Shown: piece after piece, positions 34,523-42,187 of the stretch
How positions within the stretch are numbered: the first letter of the stretch is position 1
Layout: every line of letters begins with the position of its first letter
Assembly: GCF_900113605.1 (NCBI RefSeq)
Contig: NZ_FOPY01000003.1
Coordinates: 248,001 to 312,000 of the forward strand
Direction of reading: 5' to 3'
DNA from: Modicisalibacter xianhensis
GTDB lineage: Bacteria; Pseudomonadota; Gammaproteobacteria; Pseudomonadales; Halomonadaceae
Length of the DNA stretch: 64,000 nucleotides
Notes under the pieces: model-generated
Seen by the model: the letters and a program-made list of their open reading frames with translations, nothing else
The model's database searches: none
What the model was told of the DNA's origin: nothing
Translations under genes and position numbers: made by a program

Positions 34523-35119
34523 TTAGCGCTCTGCCGGGCGCCTTTCCAGTTCGGCCAGGGCGGATGTCAGGTACTTGTCGGCCAAGGCGGGCGTGAGGCG
34601 ACTGCTTGGGCCCGACAAGGCCAGCCAGAGTGGCGAACTCTCACGGGGGTGGCCGAGTTGACGACAGTGCATGATACCACCCGGAAAAGCCTGGGCTGGA
34701 TCGCCTTCCGTCTCGATACGCCAGCGCTGGCCGGGGCGCAACTCATGACGCAATGCGCTATCGGGCACGGCTACCAGGCGGCACTCGGCATGCTGGCTCG
34801 TGACCTCGATCAGGGAGGCAGTCTCGCCGCTGGCCTGTGTGAGTGACTCCAGGACAGGCTGTATCCAGGCTTCGAGCTGTCTACTGGGCATGTGGCGCCG
34901 CGCCAGGCGTACCGGTGCATGGCCCAGCCTATAGCGGCCATCCTGCCCGCGCTGTACGTAATCGAAGCGCTCCAGCGAACTTAGCAGGCGCAACAAGGTG
35001 CTCTTGTAATACCCCGTTTCACTGGCCAGGTCGGCCAGCGTGAAATACTCCTGTGTCGAGTCGAAGACATCGAGAATGGTGAGTGCGCGCTCGACGGATT
35101 CCACGCGATCCTGTGCCAT
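34523..35119 (-). CDS. Short IclR-type transcriptional regulator
   Basis: A 198-residue protein. The N-terminal winged helix is typical of IclR ('SVERALTILDVFD', 'FTLADLASETGYYKSTLLRLLSSLERFDYVQR'). The effector domain is shortened. After 'ELRPGQRW', the stretch that normally holds the 'HATA-GKA' and 'RGYA-D-EE' segments is missing, and the frame goes straight to 'LWLALSGPSSRLT', which matches the family's C-terminal strand. About 50 residues are absent compared with the usual 250. The frame is open, so this is a compact form rather than an obvious pseudogene. It is divergent from tctC and heads the regulator operon, 12 bases from the response regulator. Confidence 0.75.
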   Translation of the reverse strand: MAQDRVESVERALTILDVFDSTQEYFTLADLASETGYYKSTLLRLLSSLERFDYVQRGQDGRYRLGHAPVRLARRHMPSRQLEAWIQPVLESLTQASGETASLIEVTSQHAECRLVAVPDSALRHELRPGQRWRIETEGDPAQAFPGGIMHCRQLGHPRESSPLWLALSGPSSRLTPALADKYLTSALAELERRPAER

Positions 35120-35194
35120 TTTTTAGGGCCTCGGTAACGAAAAAGTCTGAGCGATAGCGTCATTCAACTTTGGTCTAAACGAGCAGAATAAGCG

Positions 35195-35223
35195 TTGACG
35201 CCGGTGGGCAACATGCCTAGCTT
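35195..35223 (+). promoter_or_regulatory. Putative promoter of tctCBA
   Basis: TTGACG (35195-35200), a 17-base spacer and TAGCTT (35218-35223). The -10 is imperfect. Transcription would start near 35230, about 113 bases before tctC. Confidence 0.4.
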
Positions 35224-35247
35224 TCTACTCCAAGGAACGTTGTTCTG

Positions 35248-35265
35248 CCTTACAGAATTGTAAGG
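35248..35265. promoter_or_regulatory. Perfect 7-4-7 dyad upstream of tctC, candidate operator
   Basis: CCTTACA (35248-35254), GAAT, TGTAAGG (35259-35265). It lies just after the putative tctC promoter and between two divergent units that encode an IclR-type and an OmpR-type regulator. Either could bind it; a downstream position would suit a repressor. It is too short and T-poor to be a terminator. Confidence 0.5.
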
Positions 35266-35342
35266 TGGCTGTCAGTTCCTGGCAAGCCAAGCGTCTTGCC
35301 ATCGTTTCGTTGCAACACACTTCGCAAACCGAGGAAACGACA

Positions 35343-36329
35343 ATGTCAATGAAAACGCCGCTCAAACTTCTGGCCGCAGCGTCCCTGACGCTCGGCACCA
35401 GCATGGCCATGGCCTTCGAGCCGGAAGGCAAGGTCGAATGTCTGGCGCCCGCCGATCCGGGTGGTGGCTGGGACTTTACCTGCCGTAGTGTGGGCAACGT
35501 GATGGAAGAGCTCGACCTGGTGCCGGGCAGCGTACAGACAATCAACATGGCCGGTGCCGGTGGCGGTGTCGCTTACGCGCATACGGTCAGCAAGCGTGCC
35601 GGTGACGACCAGTTGTTGATTGCTGCCTCTACCGCCACGACCACTCGTCTCGCCCAAGGCCAGTTCCAGGGTCTGGATGCCGACATGGTCAACTGGATCG
35701 GTGCGGTAGGTGCCGATTACGGCATCATCGCCGTGTCCAAGGATTCCGAATACAAGGATCTGCCGTCACTGATGAACGCGCTGAAGGAAGACCCACGCAG
35801 CGTCAAGTTTGCCGGTGGTAGCGCCAAGGGTGGCTGGGACCACCTCAAGGTCCTCATCGCGGCCAATTCCGCAGGGGTCGATAACCTGCCGCGCATTCCC
35901 TACCTGTCGTACAACAACGGTGGTGAAGCGATGACCCAAGTCGTCGGTGGTCACGTCGATGCCTTCACCGGTGATATCACCGAAGCTCAGGGCTTCATGG
36001 AGTCCGGTGACCTGCGTGTCCTGGCGGTGCTGTCCGATGAGCGTCTGCCTGGCGAGTTCAGCGATATCCCCACCGCCAAGGAGCAGGGCATCGATGCCGT
36101 AGGTCCCAACTGGCGCGGTTTCTACATGCCGGCAGATATTCCTGACGATGCCAAGCAGTACTGGGTCAACGCCGTCGATGAACTCTACCAGAGCGAAGAG
36201 TGGAAGCAGGTCATGCAGAACAATGGCCTGATGCCGTTCCACGTCAGCGGTCCCGAGTTCGAAGAGTTCGTCAAGCAGCAGATCAATGACATCGAGTCAC
36301 TGTCCAAAGACATCGGGCTGATCAAGTAA
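35343..36329 (+). CDS. tctC: Tripartite tricarboxylate transporter substrate-binding protein TctC
   Basis: A 328-residue periplasmic protein. The ATG at 35343 has GAGGAAAC upstream; the frame extends further 5' without a ribosome site. A signal peptide (about 1-22, 'GTSMAMAFEP') precedes the mature TctC/Bug fold, with 'APADPGGGWDFTCRSVG', 'NMAGAGGGVAYAH', 'NNGGEAMTQVVGGHVDAFTGDI' and 'GPNWRGFYMPADIPDDA'. TctC captures citrate, tricarballylate or related carboxylates and delivers them to TctAB. It overlaps tctB by one base and is divergent from the regulator operon. Confidence 0.92.
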   Translation: MSMKTPLKLLAAASLTLGTSMAMAFEPEGKVECLAPADPGGGWDFTCRSVGNVMEELDLVPGSVQTINMAGAGGGVAYAHTVSKRAGDDQLLIAASTATTTRLAQGQFQGLDADMVNWIGAVGADYGIIAVSKDSEYKDLPSLMNALKEDPRSVKFAGGSAKGGWDHLKVLIAANSAGVDNLPRIPYLSYNNGGEAMTQVVGGHVDAFTGDITEAQGFMESGDLRVLAVLSDERLPGEFSDIPTAKEQGIDAVGPNWRGFYMPADIPDDAKQYWVNAVDELYQSEEWKQVMQNNGLMPFHVSGPEFEEFVKQQINDIESLSKDIGLIK

Positions 36330-36781
36330 TGACACTCAACGACCGCATCTTCGGAATACTGATGCTCGTCCTGGCCGTCGCGTACGGCTGGGGCGCCACC
36401 CAGTTTCCGGAGCCGTTCGGCGGGGCCGAGTCGGTCGGCCCCGAAACCTTTCCCAAGGTGATCGCGGTGGTGCTGGCCCTGTCCAGTCTCTACCTGATCG
36501 TCAAGCCGGATCCCGACAATGCCTGGCCCAAGGGGCGCATTGCCCTGGAGCTGATCATCGCCGTGCTGGTGCTGATCGCCTACACGCTGCTGCTGGAGCC
36601 GCTCGGCTTCATTCTCGCTACCCTGCTGGCGGTGGGTACGCTGTGCTGGCGCATGGGCGCCGCGCCGGTGCGGGCCTACGTGACCGGCGGTGTGGCAGGT
36701 GTCGTGGTCTATTTGCTGTTCACTTTTGCCCTCGACCTGGCCTTGCCGTTGGGTGTGCTTAGCGTGCTGGAGGGAAGCTGA
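36329..36781 (+). CDS. tctB: Tripartite tricarboxylate transporter small membrane subunit TctB
   Basis: A 150-residue protein with four predicted membrane helices (about 7-20, 40-55, 72-105, 112-140), the size and layout of TctB. 'GPETFPKVIAVVLALSSLYLIV' is the most family-like segment. It is the poorly conserved small subunit of the TctCBA secondary transporter. It overlaps tctC by one base (TAATG) and tctA by one base (TGATG), so the three subunits are translationally coupled. Confidence 0.88.
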   Translation: MTLNDRIFGILMLVLAVAYGWGATQFPEPFGGAESVGPETFPKVIAVVLALSSLYLIVKPDPDNAWPKGRIALELIIAVLVLIAYTLLLEPLGFILATLLAVGTLCWRMGAAPVRAYVTGGVAGVVVYLLFTFALDLALPLGVLSVLEGS

Positions 36782-38304
36782 TGGAAACCCTGGGTTATCT
36801 GATCGACGGGTTCGGCGTTGCCCTGCAGCCGCACAACCTGATGTTCGCGCTGATGGGGGCCTTCTTGGGTACCCTGATCGGCGCGCTGCCCGGCCTTGGG
36901 CCGGCCAACGGCGTGGCCATTCTGATCCCGCTGGCCTTCACCCTGGGCCTGCGCCCGGAAACCGCGCTGATCATGCTCACGGCGGTTTATGCGGGCGCCA
37001 TGTACGGCGGGCGCATTTCCTCGATTCTGTTGAACATTCCCGGCGATGAGCCGGCGATGATGACCTGCCTCGATGGCTACCCGATGGCCCAGAAGGGCAA
37101 GGCCGCCGAAGCGCTGGCCATTTCGGCGATCGCCTCGTTCATGGGCAGCCTGATCGCCACGGTGGGCCTGATTTTGCTGGCGCCGCTGTTGGCCAAGTTC
37201 GCCTTGACCTTCGGGGCGGCGGAGTACTTCGCGTTGTTCGTGCTGGCCTTCGCTACGCTGGGCGGCATTACCGGCAAGAACCCGGTCAAGACCATCCTGG
37301 CCGCGGCCATCGGCCTGATGATTGCCACGGTGGGCATCGATTCCACCGGTACGCAGCGTTTCACCTTCGGCATTCTGGAACTCTACGAAGGCATCGATTT
37401 CATCATCGCCATCGTGGGGCTGTTCGCGATCTCCGAGCTATTGTTCTTCATCGAGGACCGCGCCGGTGGCGGCAAGGGGCCGATGGTGGTCAACAAGCTC
37501 AAGCTCTCCTGGAAGGAAGTGCGTGAGATCATGCCGTCGAGCATTCGCGGCGGCATCCTTGGCTTCATCGCCGGTGTGCTGCCGGGGGCCGGGGCCTCGC
37601 TGGGCAGCTTCATCGGCTACACTCTCGAGAAGAAGGTGGTCGGCAAGAAGGGTTATTTCGGCGAGGGCGACCCGCGTGGTGTCGCCGGCCCCGAAGCAGG
37701 CAATAACGGCGCCTCGAGTGGCGCGCTGGTGCCGATGCTGACGCTCGGCGTGCCGGGCAGCGGCACCACTGCGGTGCTGCTGGCGCTGCTGATCTCGATG
37801 AACATCACGCCCGGGCCGCTGATGTTCACCCAGAACGCCGACATCGTGTGGGGCGTGATCGCGGCGCTGCTGATCGGTAACTTCCTGCTGTTGTTGCTCA
37901 ACATTCCGCTGGTGGGCATCTTCGTCAAGCTGCTGTCGGTACCGCCGAAGTACCTGCTGCCGATCGTGACCATGGTGGCCTTCGTGGGCATCTACTCGAT
38001 CAGCAACTCAGCGTTCGACCTGTACTTCATGGTCGCCTTTGGGGTGTTCGGCTATTTCTTGCGCAAGCTGGAAATTCCCATGGTACCGATCATCCTCGGT
38101 TTGCTGCTGGGGCCTGAGATGGAAAAGAACCTGCGCCACACACTGGACATCGCTGACGGCGACTGGACAGCACTGTGGGACAGTGGCCTGGCCATCGGGT
38201 TGTGGATCGTGGCTTTCGTCGGCCTGGTGCTGCCGTACATCGTCGGTCCGATTTTGCGTCGTCGCATGCAGGCAGCGGCTGGACACGGTAACCAGACGGA
38301 TTGA
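36781..38304 (+). CDS. tctA: Tripartite tricarboxylate transporter large membrane subunit TctA
   Basis: A 507-residue protein with about 12 predicted helices. Family motifs are 'GALPGLGPANGVAILIPL', 'YAGAMYGGRISSILLNIPGDEPAMMTCLDGYPMA', 'GVLPGAGASLGSFIGY' and 'GVAGPEAGNNGASSGALVPMLTLGVPGSGTTAVLL'. The two inverted Pro-Gly-x-Gly-type repeats mark its internal duplication. It forms the transport path of the cation-driven TctCBA carboxylate importer in the inner membrane. It ends the operon; a very stable hairpin follows 38 bases later. Confidence 0.94.
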   Translation: METLGYLIDGFGVALQPHNLMFALMGAFLGTLIGALPGLGPANGVAILIPLAFTLGLRPETALIMLTAVYAGAMYGGRISSILLNIPGDEPAMMTCLDGYPMAQKGKAAEALAISAIASFMGSLIATVGLILLAPLLAKFALTFGAAEYFALFVLAFATLGGITGKNPVKTILAAAIGLMIATVGIDSTGTQRFTFGILELYEGIDFIIAIVGLFAISELLFFIEDRAGGGKGPMVVNKLKLSWKEVREIMPSSIRGGILGFIAGVLPGAGASLGSFIGYTLEKKVVGKKGYFGEGDPRGVAGPEAGNNGASSGALVPMLTLGVPGSGTTAVLLALLISMNITPGPLMFTQNADIVWGVIAALLIGNFLLLLLNIPLVGIFVKLLSVPPKYLLPIVTMVAFVGIYSISNSAFDLYFMVAFGVFGYFLRKLEIPMVPIILGLLLGPEMEKNLRHTLDIADGDWTALWDSGLAIGLWIVAFVGLVLPYIVGPILRRRMQAAAGHGNQTD

Positions 38305-38342
38305 GGCGATAGCCAAGCCGGTCACCTTTGCCGGCAATAGCG

Positions 38343-38375
38343 AAGCCCCCGGTAGCTTGCCGCTACCGGGGGCTT
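38343..38375. terminator. Bidirectional terminator hairpin after tctA
   Basis: A perfect 14-base stem: AAGCCCCCGGTAGC (38343-38356) and GCTACCGGGGGCTT (38362-38375), with a 5-base loop. It separates tctA from the convergent gene ending at 38391. No long T-run follows, but the stem is very strong. Confidence 0.75.
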
Positions 38376-38390
38376 AGTCATTCAAGAGAG

Positions 38391-40415
38391 TCAAAAATCA
38401 GTCGGGGGCGGGGCTGCCTGGAGGCCTTCCGGTGGTTGCCGGTCTGCTCCCCAACTGCGCTGTACCTTGGCTATGACGGTTTCGATGCTTTGGGGATCGA
38501 CATTCGAAAGGTCGCCTGGCTCGAGCGGGTCATAGTGGAAGATGTACAGCCGGGAAGCGAAATCTTCGAAGGGTAGTGAGGACTCACCGAAGCGCTCGCC
38601 ATGCCCTGAGGTGCTGACTACGACCTCATCGCCCCAGTCCTGACCACTGTCGTTATTGGGGTTGAAAAAGTACATGCGCATGACCTGCTGGGGATCGAGG
38701 CTCACCCGCAACAGAGTGATGGCATGCCAGCCAATGAAGCGTGCCGCGCTGTCGGTTACGGCGATACCGGCCGGCTGGGGATGAATCAGCGGTTGGTTGC
38801 CGTTGTAGAACGGATGGTAGCTGGCATAGAAGTGGCGCAGGAATTCGTCGAGGCGGTAGAGGTGGCCTGTCGCGATATCCACGGCAATGCGAAAGCCGCG
38901 CCCGGTCCACCAGCCATGAAACTCCGGATTGATCCAGCGATGGGGGTCTGCGTCGCGGCCGATGCAGCGTCGCCCCATTTCCGCATAGATGCGATCCAGA
39001 TGTGGCACGACCAACAAGGATACGGGGTCGAGGTCGATCGGCAACTGCTTGGCGACGCCCTCCGGATTTTCTCGCGATGACACCGGCTGCCCCTCGAAAT
39101 GCATGATGATCTCATCATCGCGAGTGGCCCAAGCCACCATCTGCAGCAGATAGTCGGGGTCATTGTAGGACCACATCGATAGTGCGCGTGCCGACTGGCA
39201 GGTCGGGTTGTTGCCCTGGCCGACACCGAGCGGTTGACCCAGCATGCAGAGCACGCCTTCCATGAGACGGGCTTCCGGCGAGGGTGTGTCGCCAAAGGCG
39301 ATGTGCAGACGCTGTTTGGAGTAGGGCGACAACGGCAGGGCGACCTGTCGCCATAGTGCAGGAGCGACCGGGGGTTGGTAGAGAATGCCTCGTTCCAGCA
39401 GCAGGGCCAGGCCGTAGAGGGATTGCGGCGTCTGCGGGTGTACGCCAAGGTCGACCATGGCATGCACCAGCTCTCGGTAACAGAGCAGACAGTCGCGGCC
39501 CGTGCTGGAAAGCCCGAGCGCCTCACTCAGCAGGTGGTCGCCACGGTCGAGCAGAAAGCGCACCAACTGAGTGTGGTAGGGCGAGACGAGGCCCGTGTCG
39601 TGCATGGCCCGCGCGAAACCAGTGGCCTCGTATTGCAGGGCCACGTTGTCCATGGCTTCCAGGCGCTGCTGATAGATATCGAGACCCGGATCTTCGCGGC
39701 AGCCATTCGTGGTTCCGAAAAGACTACTTATCAGCCGGTCGGCGCCTTGGCCACTGCTGCCCAATTCGATGTTGGGATTGGCCTGGCAGGCAGCGATCTG
39801 CAGGATCATCTGCTTGACGGCATCGACCTGGATGGGGCGCTGCTCGAGGATGCGCCAGATCTCGTCGATCAGCTTGTCGACAATGTGCTCATAGCCAATG
39901 CCATCGGCCAGATACTGGAACAGGCGTCTCGTTAGCAATGCCAGGTTGCCCTGGCGCGTTCGCTCGGCCTCACTGGGAGGCATGAATAACAATTCCAGGT
40001 TGAGCGCGAGTACCTGGGTCAGGTGATGGTGCGCCTGCTGCTGAGAAATCGAAGGATGCTGGTAGTGGCCACGGGCGACCGCCATCATGCGCAGCTCGCT
40101 CAAGGCCTCGAGCATGACGGTTTCTGTCGCCGAGGCAGTCAGCGAATGCTTGGCCAGGGCGGGCAGCAGAATCTGAGGGTGTGCCCAATCCGACCCTTCG
40201 AATATGCCGGCGGATTCCAGGGTGGGGAGGCGGCTTTCGAGCACTTCGCAGCCGCCCTCGGCCATCAGAACGCGACGAGCGGCGTGCAGAACACGACCGC
40301 TCTTGAGCGCCTTGGCAAACGTGCTGGTCTGGGCCAATGCCTGTATGGCATCGTCCAGCTTGGCCAGCAATGCGTTCAACTCCCCACCGCCGGGGATATG
40401 TTCTTCGTTGCTCAA
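38391..40415 (-). CDS. Uncharacterised 674-residue protein with a probable C-terminal papain-like domain
   Basis: I do not recognise a named family. No signal peptide or membrane helix is seen. Residues about 1-390 look all-helical. Residues about 390-630 show a papain-like pattern: Gln400, then Cys406 in 'GQGNNPTCQSAR' (the six-residue Gln-Cys spacing found in papain), His564 in 'IGWHAITLLRVSLD', and Asn585 in 'MYFFNPNNDSGQDWG', followed by 'STSGHGERFGESSLPFEDFASRLYIF'. The His is followed by a beta-strand, a turn and the Asn, as in cysteine peptidases of that fold. The C-terminus is Pro-rich. It lies 21 bases after an ATP-grasp gene on the same strand. A peptidase or amidase working with that ligase is my inference, not an established function. 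Confidence 0.55.
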   Translation of the reverse strand: MSNEEHIPGGGELNALLAKLDDAIQALAQTSTFAKALKSGRVLHAARRVLMAEGGCEVLESRLPTLESAGIFEGSDWAHPQILLPALAKHSLTASATETVMLEALSELRMMAVARGHYQHPSISQQQAHHHLTQVLALNLELLFMPPSEAERTRQGNLALLTRRLFQYLADGIGYEHIVDKLIDEIWRILEQRPIQVDAVKQMILQIAACQANPNIELGSSGQGADRLISSLFGTTNGCREDPGLDIYQQRLEAMDNVALQYEATGFARAMHDTGLVSPYHTQLVRFLLDRGDHLLSEALGLSSTGRDCLLCYRELVHAMVDLGVHPQTPQSLYGLALLLERGILYQPPVAPALWRQVALPLSPYSKQRLHIAFGDTPSPEARLMEGVLCMLGQPLGVGQGNNPTCQSARALSMWSYNDPDYLLQMVAWATRDDEIIMHFEGQPVSSRENPEGVAKQLPIDLDPVSLLVVPHLDRIYAEMGRRCIGRDADPHRWINPEFHGWWTGRGFRIAVDIATGHLYRLDEFLRHFYASYHPFYNGNQPLIHPQPAGIAVTDSAARFIGWHAITLLRVSLDPQQVMRMYFFNPNNDSGQDWGDEVVVSTSGHGERFGESSLPFEDFASRLYIFHYDPLEPGDLSNVDPQSIETVIAKVQRSWGADRQPPEGLQAAPPPTDF

Positions 40416-40436
40416 ACAGACTCCTCTCTCACCGAA

Positions 40437-41660
40437 TCAGACATAGAAGTCAAGGTCTTCCTGATGCTTGAGAAGATCACGCATCGTATGCGGATCGTCG
40501 CCGAAGAAATAGATCAAGCCCCAGTGAGTTCCGAACGCCGTACGCTTGGTAACGGTTTCCTCGAGCGGCGGCGTCAGTTCGTGTGACTCGAAATACTCAT
40601 GCTGCTCGGTTTCCTCGGGTATTTCCAGTCGGCTGACGACGCGACGGCGTGGGTATACGCCGAAACACCCGGCATAGCCCTTGGCATCCACCACCTCTTG
40701 AGGGAAGAAGGCGGTAATCTCTTCCTCGGTGGTCTTGGGGTCGAAGGACAGCACCAGGCCCTGATAGGCGTTGAAGCCATAGGCGCGTTCGAGCAATTCG
40801 AATACCTTGAAGCCAGGCGGGCGATAAGCCACTTCGCCAAAATACATTTCGCCGTCACTAGTAACGAAGTATTCAGGATGGATGAATCCGAACTGGATAT
40901 CGAATGTCTTGATGAGTTTTTCGATCTGCGCCTTGATTTGCGGCCGGTATTTTTCCAACTCCGGTGTGGCGGGCACGAACACTGAATAGCCCAGGGTAAC
41001 GTATTCCGAAATGTTCAAGAAGCGGATCTTGCCGTCATGGATCCACGCTTCGACGGCAAATTCCCAGCCGTCCAGATGGCTTTCCATCAGTACGGGAAAT
41101 TCTTCCTCTGGAATGGTATCGATTTCGTCCGGTGTGCGAATCACGCGATGGCCCAGGCAGCCCGCCTTGTCGAAGGCCTTGAGGTGAATGGGGTCGTTGG
41201 GATCGCCGTCGAGCTTGAGCAGGGTCTGGTTGACACGCTTGAGAAAGCGAACCACATCGTCGCGGTCATGAGCTTCCTCGAAGATCCCTACGCGAATCCC
41301 GCCCAACTGTGCACGCCGCTTCATCAGTGCCTTGTCGCGGAACAGAATGGATTGGCCATATAGCCGAGGATTATCCATTAGCACGGAGTTGATCGCACCG
41401 GCCCATTCCACGGTTTCCTCGAACAGCGGAATGGCTACGTCCACGCCCATGTCCTTGAGCGTTTCGGCAATTTCCATGGAGCGGTCGTTCAGACGCTCGA
41501 AATTCCACGGAAGGTAGGGGATGGAATGCTGTTCGCAATATTCCTGAGCCCAGTCGGGGGCAACGATGACATAGCGCCGGTCAAAGCGTTCCAGAGCCTC
41601 GATGGCATTGAGGCTCCAGCCTAGCATGGCCACGTAACCTTTTTCCGGATTCTTGTCCAT
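40437..41660 (-). CDS. ATP-grasp family ligase, unknown substrate
   Basis: A 407-residue cytosolic protein. A Rossmann-like N-terminal part ('YVAMLGWSLNAIEALERF...YVIVAPDWA') precedes the ATP-grasp domain. That domain has 'RDKALMKRRAQLGGIRVGIFEE' at its start, 'GCLGHRVI...FPVLMESHLDGWEFAVEAWIHDGKIRFLNISEYV' for the nucleotide-binding strands, and 'FGFIHPEYFVTSDGEMYFGEVAYRPPG' with the metal-binding Glu and Arg. ATP-grasp enzymes join a carboxylate to an amine or thiol through an acyl phosphate. The substrate cannot be read. AAGGAG lies 9 bases before the ATG. The leader contains a perfect dyad, and the gene is followed by the papain-like gene 21 bases on, making a two-gene unit. Confidence 0.8.
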   Translation of the reverse strand: MDKNPEKGYVAMLGWSLNAIEALERFDRRYVIVAPDWAQEYCEQHSIPYLPWNFERLNDRSMEIAETLKDMGVDVAIPLFEETVEWAGAINSVLMDNPRLYGQSILFRDKALMKRRAQLGGIRVGIFEEAHDRDDVVRFLKRVNQTLLKLDGDPNDPIHLKAFDKAGCLGHRVIRTPDEIDTIPEEEFPVLMESHLDGWEFAVEAWIHDGKIRFLNISEYVTLGYSVFVPATPELEKYRPQIKAQIEKLIKTFDIQFGFIHPEYFVTSDGEMYFGEVAYRPPGFKVFELLERAYGFNAYQGLVLSFDPKTTEEEITAFFPQEVVDAKGYAGCFGVYPRRRVVSRLEIPEETEQHEYFESHELTPPLEETVTKRTAFGTHWGLIYFFGDDPHTMRDLLKHQEDLDFYV

Positions 41661-41687
41661 TATGCTGCTCCTTTTTTGTGTGACTTA

Positions 41688-41715
41688 TGAGCGAAGGTAA
41701 ATGGCTTTTCGCTCA
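41688..41715. promoter_or_regulatory. Perfect inverted repeat in the leader of the ATP-grasp gene
   Basis: TGAGCGAA (41688-41695), 12 bases, TTCGCTCA (41708-41715). It starts 27 bases upstream of the ATP-grasp start codon, outside the ribosome site. It may be an operator or an RNA hairpin in the leader. Confidence 0.45.
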
Positions 41716-41762
41716 GTAGCTTTAAAGGTAGCAGCCGCTGAGGTTAATAAAATGCCAAACTT

Positions 41763-41798
41763 TTCGTTAAATCTTTCTAATGCTTTTATTCGTTAAAT
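41763..41798. repeat. Direct repeat TTCGTTAAAT, 26-base period
   Basis: The 10-mer TTCGTTAAAT occurs at 41763-41772 and again at 41789-41798, in the AT-rich region between the ATP-grasp and ffs promoters. The 26-base period is about two and a half helical turns. A tandem regulator-binding site is possible but unproven. Confidence 0.4.
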
Positions 41799-41840
41799 AA
41801 AAAGTAAGGCCTTTATGCAGGATGGCCATAACCTCCAGGC

Positions 41841-41869
41841 TTGATCGTGCCCCCTTGGGCTGTTATAGT
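41841..41869 (+). promoter_or_regulatory. Putative sigma-70 promoter of ffs
   Basis: TTGATC (41841-41846), an exact 17-base spacer and TATAGT (41864-41869). It would start transcription near 41876, leaving a 5' leader of about 68 bases ahead of the mature 4.5S RNA, to be removed by processing. Confidence 0.6.
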
Positions 41870-41943
41870 GCTGCCTCGTTCCACAAGGCCTTGAAGAACA
41901 AGCGCTTGTGGTCGCCTGGGCAAACAGCTTCAGGCGCGTTTGT

Positions 41944-42051
41944 GGTGGCCCATCGGTCCTCCCGCAACGCTAAACCGCGAACCCCGCCAGGCCCGGAAGG
42001 GAGCAACGGTAGTGGTGGCTGCGTGTGCCGGGATGTGGCTGGTGGGCCGCC
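41944..42051 (+). ncRNA. ffs: Signal recognition particle RNA (4.5S RNA)
   Basis: The conserved SRP RNA elements are present in order: TCCTCCCGCAACGCT near the 5' side, the apical loop GGCCCGGAAGGGAGCA, and GCGTGTGCCGGGATGTGGCTGG on the 3' side. The ends pair well: GGTGGCCCA at 41944 with TGGGCCGCC ending at 42051. The molecule of about 108 bases matches the bacterial 4.5S type. It binds Ffh to target membrane proteins. Its position just before dnaX is common in gammaproteobacteria. The exact mature ends are inferred from pairing. Confidence 0.93.
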
Positions 42052-42187
42052 TCCATTTCAGGCCTCCGCCTCTCTCCGCCGCGCTTTTCGCCTCTCCCCA
42101 AGCCGTTTAGAATAGATCGCTTCGTTCACTGTTATCGATGGCTGCCATTGGCATGCCTGGTCCAAGAGTCGAGGACATCCCCGCCGC

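Larger units (their letters stand above)
41661..41943. other. Intergenic control region between ATP-grasp gene and ffs
   Basis: This 283-base stretch holds a dyad in the ATP-grasp leader, an AT-rich core (about 41740-41815) with a 10-base direct repeat, and the ffs promoter. These parts are listed separately. No open frame with coding character was found. Confidence 0.55.

Noticed and set aside
34523-35119. A pseudogene call for the short IclR-type gene
   Set aside because: The frame is open, with start, DNA-binding domain and family-like C-terminus intact; an internal in-frame deletion explains the length without disruption.
41822-42115. A 97-codon open frame across the 4.5S RNA gene
   Set aside because: The region is a structured SRP RNA with conserved loops and paired ends; the frame is accidental.
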